Origin: JBHELT01 sp046262935
Lineage (GTDB): Bacteria; Actinomycetota; CADDZG01; JAHWKV01
Assembly (NCBI GenBank): GCA_046262935.1
Contig: JBHELT010000076.1
Location: forward strand, 1-52,854
Length of the DNA: 52,854 bases
Direction of reading: 5' to 3'
Below are positions 46,424-52,854 of this stretch, in pieces. Position numbers and translations under genes: made by a program. Below the pieces are notes generated by a model that was not told the DNA's origin, ran no database searches, and saw only the letters and a list, made by a program, of their open reading frames with translations. Numbering within the stretch: the stretch's first letter is position 1; each line of letters begins with the position of its first letter.

Positions 46424-48955
46424 GTGAAACCTAGAGCGATCAAGAGTTTCAGGGTCCGGGCACGACTTCCCGAGACCCTCGCTCCGCTACACGAGATAGC
46501 CATGAACCTTAGGTGGTCGTGGGATCCTCGTTCCCGAGACCTGTTTCGATGGGTTGACCCCGACGGATGGGAAGCCTCCCGTCACGATCCCGTTCAGCTC
46601 CTTTCCATGGTCACGCGCGAGCGGCTCGAAGAACTCGGAAACGACCCGGCGTTCATGGAGTTCATGATCGAGGTCTACGACGACCTGACCCGATACATGG
46701 CGACTCCACGGTGGTTCCAGAGGCGCCAAAGCAGTCTCACGTCGGTTGCTTACTTCTCCCCCGAATTCGGCATCTCAGAGGCTTTGCCCCAATATTCAGG
46801 AGGCTTGGGAGTCCTCGCAGGAGATCATCTGAAGGCTGCGAGCGGCCTTGGGGTGCCTGTGGTTGGAGTTGGGCTCTTCTATCGCGAAGGCTACTTCCGC
46901 CAGACCCTGAATGCCGACGGCTGGCAGGAAGAGCGATACGTGACTCTCGATCCCCACGCCATGGCCCTTGTGCCTATCGAAGCTCAGATCAAATTGGACA
47001 TGGCCGGAACGACCCTGGTTGCTCAGATATGGAAGGCCCAGGTGGGACGCATACCTTTGTACCTGCTCGACACCGATATCGAGGAGAACAAAGACGAGAT
47101 CAGAGGGATAACCGACCGGCTGTATTCGGGCGGCGAAGAACATCGCATCCAGCAAGAGATCTTGCTGGGGATGGGCGGGGTTCAGGCTCTAGAGATATTG
47201 GGCGAGGAGCCGCAGGTCTTCCACATGAACGAGGGCCATGCAGGGTTCCTGGCCCTGGAACGGATCAAGCGGGCGATGTCACGAGAGGGCCTTTCCTTCG
47301 AGGAGGCCATCGAGGCGGTCAGAGCATCCGCAGCGTTCACCACCCACACACCGGTACCTGCTGGCATCGACTTGTTCTCGAAAGACCTGATGACCAAATA
47401 CTTCAGCGACTGGGCCCAGGATGCAGGGATCGATTTCGATGACCTGATGAAGTTGGGTCACGAACCGGATTCGCCCGAGGATGCACCTTTCAACATGGCC
47501 ATCATGTGTCTGCGCATGTCCCGCACCGCCAACGCGGTTTCAGCGCTCCACGGTCAGGTCAGCCGCCACATGTTCCAGAACCTATGGCCGAGTATCCCCT
47601 TGGAAGAGATCCCGATCACATCGATAACCAATGGGGTCCATGGACGCACTTGGGTCACATCAGGCATGGCAGAGCTTTTCGACAGATACGTTCTGCCTGA
47701 ATGGGGAGAAGCCAGTCCAGATCGTTGGGCTCACATCGAGACCGCCCGAGACGATGAGATCTGGAGAGTTAGAGAACACGGCCGCGAACAGCTGGTTGCC
47801 TTCGTGAGGAAACGTATGAAGGACTCGGCGATCGCACAGGGCGTTAGTGAACTCGATCTCGAATGGTGCGACACCGTCTTCGACGCGCGTGTGCTTACCA
47901 TAGGGTTCGCCCGGCGGTTCGCTGAGTACAAAAGGGCTACGTTGTTGCTATCGCAACCAGAACGACTGAAGCAACTTCTGCTCGCTGTCGACAAACCCAT
48001 ACAGCTCGTATTCGCAGGCAAGGCACATCCAGCCGACGACATCGGCAAACAGATGATCCGCCAGATAGTTCAGTTCGCGCGAGACCCAAACGTGCGGCAC
48101 CGGATCGCCTTCATCGAGGACTATGACATCGCTGTGGCACGGGCTCTTTACCAGGGCTGCGATGTATGGCTCAACAATCCGCGCAGGCCCTTAGAGGCAT
48201 GCGGCACGAGCGGCGAAAAGGCCGCCCTGAATGGTGCGCTCAATGTGTCCACCCTTGATGGCTGGTGGGACGAGATGTTCAACGGAGAAAACGGTTGGGC
48301 GATCTCCTCGGCTGAAAGTTTCGAAGACTTAGCTCGAAGAGATGAGGTTGAAGCGGCGAGTTTGTTCGACCGGCTCGAAAGGCAGATCATCCCCCGCTTT
48401 TACGAACGGATCGAAACCGCGGTACCGCGTTATTGGGTCCGGCGGATCAAGTCCTCCCTCGCCTCACTCGGCCCCCAGGTTGGAGCATCGAGGATGCTGC
48501 GCGATTACGTGAGCATGATCTATGAACCGCTCAGTGTGGCTTCGAAAGAACTCGGTGCCGACGGTTATCGCAGAGCGAAGGACCTGGCGACCTGGAAGCA
48601 GTCGGTGATGGAAGGTTGGAGCCGCGTGTCTGTTCATTCTGTGGAAAGTGACGTTTCGGCGGCCAATCTTGGGACCTCACGTCAAGTACGAGCCATCGTG
48701 ACTCTCGGTTCCTTGAAACGCGAAGACGTCGAGGTGCAATTGGTTCACGGACCTGTGGGACCAAATGATGAACTGCATGACACGACCATCGCGCCGATGT
48801 CGCTTGAAGGGGTAGATGGCGAAGAGGGCAACTTCAGATACATCGGCAGTTTCGTTTGCGAAACGGCGGGTCGGTACGGTTTCGCAGTCAGGGTAGTTCC
48901 GGCTCACGAAGACTTGGAATCATTCGCTGAATTGGGACGCGTTACCTGGGCCTAG
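46424..48955 (+). CDS. glgP: alpha-glucan phosphorylase
   Basis: Releases glucose-1-phosphate from alpha-glucans with PLP. The 843-residue protein belongs to the group with an N-terminal DUF3417 domain (LHEIAMNLRWSWDPRSRDLF). The catalytic half shows YFSPEFGISEALPQYSGGLG, HMNEGHAGFLALERI, AFTTHTPVPAGIDLFSKDL, ITNGVHGRTWV, FARRFAEYKRATLLL, FAGKAHPADDIGK, NNPRRPLEACGTSGEKAALN and GWWDEMFNGENGWAI. The PLP lysine is in the GTSGEKAALNG stretch. The start is a GTG without a strong ribosome site. It is divergent from glgE, so glycogen turnover and GlgE-dependent synthesis share one intergenic control region. Confidence 0.95.
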   Translation: MKPRAIKSFRVRARLPETLAPLHEIAMNLRWSWDPRSRDLFRWVDPDGWEASRHDPVQLLSMVTRERLEELGNDPAFMEFMIEVYDDLTRYMATPRWFQRRQSSLTSVAYFSPEFGISEALPQYSGGLGVLAGDHLKAASGLGVPVVGVGLFYREGYFRQTLNADGWQEERYVTLDPHAMALVPIEAQIKLDMAGTTLVAQIWKAQVGRIPLYLLDTDIEENKDEIRGITDRLYSGGEEHRIQQEILLGMGGVQALEILGEEPQVFHMNEGHAGFLALERIKRAMSREGLSFEEAIEAVRASAAFTTHTPVPAGIDLFSKDLMTKYFSDWAQDAGIDFDDLMKLGHEPDSPEDAPFNMAIMCLRMSRTANAVSALHGQVSRHMFQNLWPSIPLEEIPITSITNGVHGRTWVTSGMAELFDRYVLPEWGEASPDRWAHIETARDDEIWRVREHGREQLVAFVRKRMKDSAIAQGVSELDLEWCDTVFDARVLTIGFARRFAEYKRATLLLSQPERLKQLLLAVDKPIQLVFAGKAHPADDIGKQMIRQIVQFARDPNVRHRIAFIEDYDIAVARALYQGCDVWLNNPRRPLEACGTSGEKAALNGALNVSTLDGWWDEMFNGENGWAISSAESFEDLARRDEVEAASLFDRLERQIIPRFYERIETAVPRYWVRRIKSSLASLGPQVGASRMLRDYVSMIYEPLSVASKELGADGYRRAKDLATWKQSVMEGWSRVSVHSVESDVSAANLGTSRQVRAIVTLGSLKREDVEVQLVHGPVGPNDELHDTTIAPMSLEGVDGEEGNFRYIGSFVCETAGRYGFAVRVVPAHEDLESFAELGRVTWA

Positions 48956-48964
48956 GTCTGGGCG

Positions 48965-50353
48965 TCACGCTTCTTCGCTGTGCGGCGCTGCCTGATGGAG
49001 CCTCATAACGACGTTCCGGAGTTCGAGACCAGCGAACCCCAACAGCAACAACAGGGCTGTGACTTCGAACATCTGCGTGAACGATATGGTCCACTTCAAC
49101 GAGCGCGCGAATGGTCGCAGGTGTTTGGCTGGTTGATAGATGTATGTCACCAACATGAAGGACGTCTGCGCAAATGCCACTCTGGCCGCCGCAGATCGCC
49201 ATTCGAGAGCCAACACCGGCAAGGCCCACATCAGGTACCACGGCAGCACGTACGGCGCGATAAGCGTGTAGACAACTAGGGCCGACCCGACCGCTAGCGT
49301 GGGAGCCGCATCTCTTTGACGAGCCAATACGATCACGAAGATCGTTGCAAGGAAAAAGAGCGCCAACATCATCACTGGCCAAGATTGCGGCTTTGTGACT
49401 GTGATCGTTCTGAAGAACCTACGTATCAATTCCCACATCGAGTCTCGACTCACACGGTGGCCCATCTTCGACAACGGTTCAAGGGCACGAAACCCCCCGG
49501 CAGTCCAATAACCAACGCCGAGCATGGCCCCTGATATTGCTGTGACTTTGAAAGCGTCCTTCAGTCCAGATCGGCGCCATACCCACAGGATCGAGGCCCC
49601 GATCGCAACCAAGACCGAAACCTTAATGAGAGCCGCAGTTCCTAGGAGAACGGCCGCGCCCGTTGAACGCTCTGATCCAAGCAGCAACACGGCCCAAAGG
49701 ACGATCAGGCCAACAAGTACGTCGTTGTGGCCGCCGTTAACAGCGCTGACGATAACCATCGGGCTCAAGCCGATGAATGCCAGGGCCGCGGGGGGAACAC
49801 GTTTGCGCAACGTTAGCAGAGCAGCGAGTGTGGCTAAGGCCGCCATTGACTGGAACACAAGGCGGATCGCGATCTCCGATATCCCGACGATGGACATGAT
49901 CCCTGCCGAAAGCAGCGTGAACAGTGGCCCATAGACAGTGCTGTAGGTCCGCCAGAAGGTCAGATGCGACAGCGGGTCTGCGGGGAACTGAGATGGGGTG
50001 TGGGTATATGGGCTGACATGATAATGAGCAAGCATCCGGCCGTATGTTGCATACGACCAAAGGTCATGGGACGCGATGGGGGGGACGATCACGGCGAGAA
50101 CCAACAAGAAACCCGAAGTGACCAAGACCTTGCGCTCGGTTAGGTGACGGCTCAACGCGGGGATGAGGGCGATCGCCGCTAGGGCCGATGCAGCGACCAC
50201 CATGAACGCAACCGAGCGTTGCTGTGAGAATCGCCATGAGAACAGCAGGCCTGCTGTGGACGCGATCGACAGGGCGAGAAAAAGGTTCGACAAGAACCTG
50301 CCTTTGTCGTAACCCTGGCTCACATCAAATTGCTGCGTTGCGCTCAAGCCCAT
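48965..50353 (-). CDS. GT-C polyprenol-phosphate mannosyltransferase-like membrane protein
   Basis: A membrane glycosyltransferase with about 10-12 helices that resembles the actinobacterial alpha-mannosyltransferases using polyprenol-phosphate mannose. The first large loop holds ASHDLWSYATYGRMLAHYHV and the aromatic YTHTPSQFPADPLSH, typical positions of the catalytic acidic residue. Later helices include VIVSAVNGGHNDVLVGLIVL and PYVLPWYLMWALPVLALEW. The ATG at 50353 sits just after the upstream stop and gives 462 residues; starts at 50392 or 50401 would overlap that gene. The acceptor, probably an envelope glycan, is unknown. Confidence 0.8.
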   Translation of the reverse strand: MGLSATQQFDVSQGYDKGRFLSNLFLALSIASTAGLLFSWRFSQQRSVAFMVVAASALAAIALIPALSRHLTERKVLVTSGFLLVLAVIVPPIASHDLWSYATYGRMLAHYHVSPYTHTPSQFPADPLSHLTFWRTYSTVYGPLFTLLSAGIMSIVGISEIAIRLVFQSMAALATLAALLTLRKRVPPAALAFIGLSPMVIVSAVNGGHNDVLVGLIVLWAVLLLGSERSTGAAVLLGTAALIKVSVLVAIGASILWVWRRSGLKDAFKVTAISGAMLGVGYWTAGGFRALEPLSKMGHRVSRDSMWELIRRFFRTITVTKPQSWPVMMLALFFLATIFVIVLARQRDAAPTLAVGSALVVYTLIAPYVLPWYLMWALPVLALEWRSAAARVAFAQTSFMLVTYIYQPAKHLRPFARSLKWTISFTQMFEVTALLLLLGFAGLELRNVVMRLHQAAPHSEEA

Positions 50354-50357
50354 GCTT

Positions 50358-52274
50358 TCAGCCAGTCGATGGATGGGTTGGTGCAGTGCCATCTGCTTCA
50401 CGGATGTCGAAGCCGTCCGGAGTATTCAGCATACCGTCGGAGTCACCCGGAACATCCGTTGTTCCATATTGCCAAACGATCTCGTTCGACTTCGGATCGA
50501 TCAACAACATCCGGTGCCGATAGTCATCGTTCACCCCGATCAACCCATTTGGCAATCTCTCCGCCAAGCTCGGGTGGTCAAGCATACCCGGGCCAGAACC
50601 CGGTCGATATGACCAAAGTATCTTGCCTTCTCTCGTGAACTCAAGGATCGCTCCGGGCTTGGAGTAGTCGACCATTAGGTAATCGTCGGCCCCCAACTGC
50701 TGAGGGTCGGATGGATACTTGACGGCCGGCAGGTGCACAGTCCAGATAACCTGCCCGGCACTTGTCATCTCATCTACGAATGAACCAGAGATCTCAGATA
50801 TGAGGAAGTCTCCGTTATCGAGCGGCGTGTCCCCATTCGGGTAGCCAAGCGTTCCCGCTCCACGCTTGCACCTGCCGGTCTTGCCGATCTGTGAAGTGGC
50901 TCCCGACGCTTTGTCGATGAACAGGACCCTGCAATTGCGAGCATCGGCTACCGTCACTCGCCCATCCTTCAAAAGGTAGGCATCATCGGGTTCATTCAAA
51001 TAGCCCGGCCCACCGCCTGCATGACGAGGGTGACCGTAATCCCACAGGATCTTCCCGGACGGGTATTCGATCTGCGCGATCGTATGGTTGCCCTCCTGGT
51101 TTGAGATTATCGATCGACCGTGATCCACGAAAAAGGCATCGTCGGGGAAGTAGAACCCACCGGCGGGTGCAGGCATGGTTTGCGAAGGGAAAGACCATGC
51201 CAGCCGTTTACTGGGATCGACAATTCGAAGGCGGTTGTTCCCACGATCAGCGATCAACATCTGGCCCGAAAATACCGACGTTGGCTTCAAGACTTCACCC
51301 AACAAGGCAACGCTCGTTAAGGGCTGTTGGTCTTCACCCCCAAGCAGATACGCGATGCCCTGGTGAACAACACCCCCTGCGTCAGATATCGGTCGCGGCA
51401 GACGCGCGAAGGGGGCGACACTCGATGACTTGGGATCAAACTTCCAAACGTTGTCTATCGCTGCTTTCTGTTTCCCACCCGCGACGTAGATCTCGCCACC
51501 GATGTCGAACGCAGAAGCGTGTCCGAATGCGAAAGGGAGCCGTCCGATGATCTTGGCACTTGCCTTCTGCGTATCGATCAGTTGTATCGCGTCCGAAGGA
51601 GACCCGTCCTGAAGTTCGCCGCCGAAAACAAATATCCGCCGACCGATGCTCGCTGCCGCCGGGTATCGCACTGGTATGGGCAATGAGGCGAGCTGTCGAA
51701 AGATCTTGCCATCGGTTGTCTCGAGGATCGGTGCAAGTAATGCTTTGCCATCGTAACCACCGATCAGATAAACGCTCCTTCCGATCGCAACCGTGACTAG
51801 GTCTGCGCGCGGCTGGGGCAGGTGCCCCGCGATAGCAACCGGGTGGCCAGGTACGAAGCCCTGCACGGCATCGGAAACAGATGAAGCGCCTCCACCGAAC
51901 ACGAAGGAAGTAGTCCCGATCTGAGCGCCGGCAGCATCGTGCGTACCCTCAGCGAGCGTCCCGATCTTGGTGGGCTTTCCGTCGGAGGGATCGATCTTCA
52001 ACACATCCGCCGTCGTGCCGTGGGCGTCGACAAGGCCCCCCAAGACTAACAACGACTTGCCCTGATCGATCACGACCTCGCGCGAGATCGCAGTATGCAG
52101 ACGCCACGTGGCTGACGAGGCAGTAACTGCGACACGAGGTGCGCTGGTCGCCAGATCGGCAATCTTCTTTGGGGTCGTCGAAACTGAAGCGCGATCCGGA
52201 CGAGCACAGCCAGATGTTGTGAGACAGACGACGACAAGCACTGCCAACAAGATTCGCCGTCCTGGTTCAAACAT
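50358..52274 (-). CDS. lipoprotein with kelch-like and NHL/PQQ-like beta-propeller repeats
   Basis: A 638-residue secreted protein. The signal ILLAVLVVVCLTTSGC ends in a lipobox. Residues about 60-320 hold kelch-type repeats with paired glycines (e.g. VYLIGGYDGKALLAPILET, IFVFGGELQDGSPSD, IYVAGGKQKAAIDNVWKFD, AYLLGGEDQQPL). From about 330 on the repeats change to aryl-sulfotransferase/NHL-like blades (MLIADRGNNRLRIVDPSKRL, NEPDDAYLLKDGRVTVADAR, MVDYSKPGAILEFTREGKIL). No catalytic motif is recognised. The ATG at 52274 has GGAGG 10 bases upstream. It is followed by the membrane mannosyltransferase with a 4-base gap, so the two are co-transcribed. Confidence 0.85.
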   Translation of the reverse strand: MFEPGRRILLAVLVVVCLTTSGCARPDRASVSTTPKKIADLATSAPRVAVTASSATWRLHTAISREVVIDQGKSLLVLGGLVDAHGTTADVLKIDPSDGKPTKIGTLAEGTHDAAGAQIGTTSFVFGGGASSVSDAVQGFVPGHPVAIAGHLPQPRADLVTVAIGRSVYLIGGYDGKALLAPILETTDGKIFRQLASLPIPVRYPAAASIGRRIFVFGGELQDGSPSDAIQLIDTQKASAKIIGRLPFAFGHASAFDIGGEIYVAGGKQKAAIDNVWKFDPKSSSVAPFARLPRPISDAGGVVHQGIAYLLGGEDQQPLTSVALLGEVLKPTSVFSGQMLIADRGNNRLRIVDPSKRLAWSFPSQTMPAPAGGFYFPDDAFFVDHGRSIISNQEGNHTIAQIEYPSGKILWDYGHPRHAGGGPGYLNEPDDAYLLKDGRVTVADARNCRVLFIDKASGATSQIGKTGRCKRGAGTLGYPNGDTPLDNGDFLISEISGSFVDEMTSAGQVIWTVHLPAVKYPSDPQQLGADDYLMVDYSKPGAILEFTREGKILWSYRPGSGPGMLDHPSLAERLPNGLIGVNDDYRHRMLLIDPKSNEIVWQYGTTDVPGDSDGMLNTPDGFDIREADGTAPTHPSTG

Positions 52275-52536
52275 CACAACTTTTCCTCCCGACGGATCTA
52301 TCGAGACTCTGGGTGTATGCAAGAGGGTAGCGCGCGAAGTCCGGGACGACTTTGCCAGATCGATCTGGCAACAGCGCGTTTATACTGACCCACACAGCGG
52401 GTTATCGCCGAAAGGTAGGGGCCGGGTGAGATCAAACATGCTGGTAAATGGTCACTTTTCAATCATGACCTTCGCGCTACCCGCGTTTAACACGCCGGGG
52501 GCCGGGTTTAACCAGGTCTGTTCATACAAGAGTTAG
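52275..52536. other. 262-bp intergenic region before the window-edge gene
   Basis: It contains two GC-rich blocks sharing GGGGCCGGGT (near 52419 and 52499) and several AT-rich steps (GTTTATACTGACC). I see no gene that I can support. A short frame, MLVNGHFSIMTF..., from 52439 lacks a ribosome site. Confidence 0.4.
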
Positions 52537-52854
52537 ATGGACTGGATGCTTAGATCCGGAGGGGGCCGTTTTCAAACTTTGGCGAGCAGAATTTGGCTAA
52601 GCATTGTTGTCCTTGGCGCAGCATTGCTCTCTTATGTCCTGGTCGCAGTGGTTTGGCACGCTGTCTCAGAGTCACGGTCCAAAGATTCAGCGCCTATTCC
52701 TACCAAGACGAGAGATGTTCAAGCCAGGTGGGTGTTAATTGATAAGGGGCTGTCAGACAAAGGTAGATCCTTCCTTATGATAAGTGTCATTAGCGGCGGC
52801 TGTGAGAGCTACAGGAGGCACATCGAAGAGGACCAAAACGAAAAGGTCGTTAGC
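52537..52854 (+). CDS. membrane-anchored hypothetical protein, truncated by the window end
   Basis: Open to the window edge, 106 codons visible. The N-terminal MDWMLRSGGGRFQTLASR is basic, followed by one hydrophobic helix IWLSIVVLGAALLSYVLVAV, and then a soluble, probably extracytoplasmic region (RWVLIDKGLSDKGRSFLMIS, then VISGGCESYRRHIEED). The single cysteine in SGGCESY could be functional. The start ATG directly follows a TAG and has only a weak AAGAG upstream. No family is recognised from this part. Confidence 0.6.
   Translation, partial: MDWMLRSGGGRFQTLASRIWLSIVVLGAALLSYVLVAVVWHAVSESRSKDSAPIPTKTRDVQARWVLIDKGLSDKGRSFLMISVISGGCESYRRHIEEDQNEKVVS

Noticed and set aside
52108..52536. 142-codon plus-strand frame at the right end
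   Set aside because: Mostly antisense to the propeller lipoprotein and without homology; only its last 32 codons are outside that gene and they lack a ribosome site.
1..52854. CRISPR arrays, rRNA, tRNA, insertion sequences, prophage or integrase genes
   Set aside because: None could be recognised on either strand at any scale.

Overview
The window looks like chromosomal DNA of an actinobacterium with a GC content in the mid-50s (judged by eye). Pointers are the MSMEG_4193 / DUF3090 / SCO1664 trio, the GlgE-TreS-maltokinase alpha-glucan route, a LigC-type ATP-dependent DNA ligase, frequent GTG/TTG starts, very tight 4-base gene overlaps and several genes that look leaderless (TANNNT 6-7 bases before the ATG). 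An Acidimicrobiia-like lineage would fit, but that is only an impression. I see no rRNA, tRNA, CRISPR array, insertion sequence or prophage.

Left part (1-9.9 kb): an FMN-dependent 2-hydroxyacid oxidase, a DUF72 protein and endonuclease III on the minus strand. Divergent from these is a TetR regulator translationally coupled to paaA-paaB-paaC-paaD (phenylacetyl-CoA epoxygenase, no paaE) and then 4-hydroxyphenylpyruvate dioxygenase. A 642-residue coiled-coil protein, a CBS-pair protein and a receiver-like protein follow.

9.8-17.8 kb: a minus-strand CoA-ester operon (malyl-CoA-lyase-like protein, acyl-CoA dehydrogenase, MaoC hydratase), then a plus-strand alpha/beta hydrolase, a class V aminotransferase, panB and a GH15 glucoamylase/trehalase. 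panB is preceded by a structured leader that recurs at 25.5 kb ahead of a phosphatase gene.

18-28.3 kb: five overlapping plus-strand genes, folE, a 6-pyruvoyl-tetrahydropterin-synthase homologue, a methyltransferase, a GT4 glycosyltransferase and an SDR reductase. Together they read as a pathway to a modified (methylated, glycosylated) biopterin. Then come an acyl-CoA synthetase and the phosphatase/DUF3090/SCO1664 trio on the minus strand, and fumarase plus a FIST sensor protein on the plus strand.

28-41 kb: a P-loop kinase, aconitase with a coupled 57-residue acidic protein, a PYROXD2-like oxidoreductase, a secreted metallophosphoesterase, an SRPBCC protein, a YihY membrane protein, a peroxiredoxin, LigC, two orphan small genes and arsR-arsM. 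The peroxiredoxin reading frame has one in-frame TGA exactly at the peroxidatic cysteine position, followed at once by a potential SECIS hairpin. It is therefore best read as a selenoprotein, and a standard annotation would reduce it to a 68-residue fragment.

41-52.9 kb: maltokinase, trehalose synthase and GlgE in one minus-strand operon, divergent from alpha-glucan phosphorylase; a GT-C mannosyltransferase-like membrane protein coupled to a beta-propeller lipoprotein; and the start of an uncharacterised membrane-anchored protein cut by the window edge.

The strongest candidates for something undescribed are the selenoprotein peroxiredoxin (37.3-37.8 kb), the duplicated structured RNA leader (14.6 and 25.5 kb) and the pterin-modification operon (18.0-21.6 kb). 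No stretch longer than about 300 bases lacks a gene; the longest empty stretches are 39756-40044, 52275-52536, 41139-41373 and 29058-29277.
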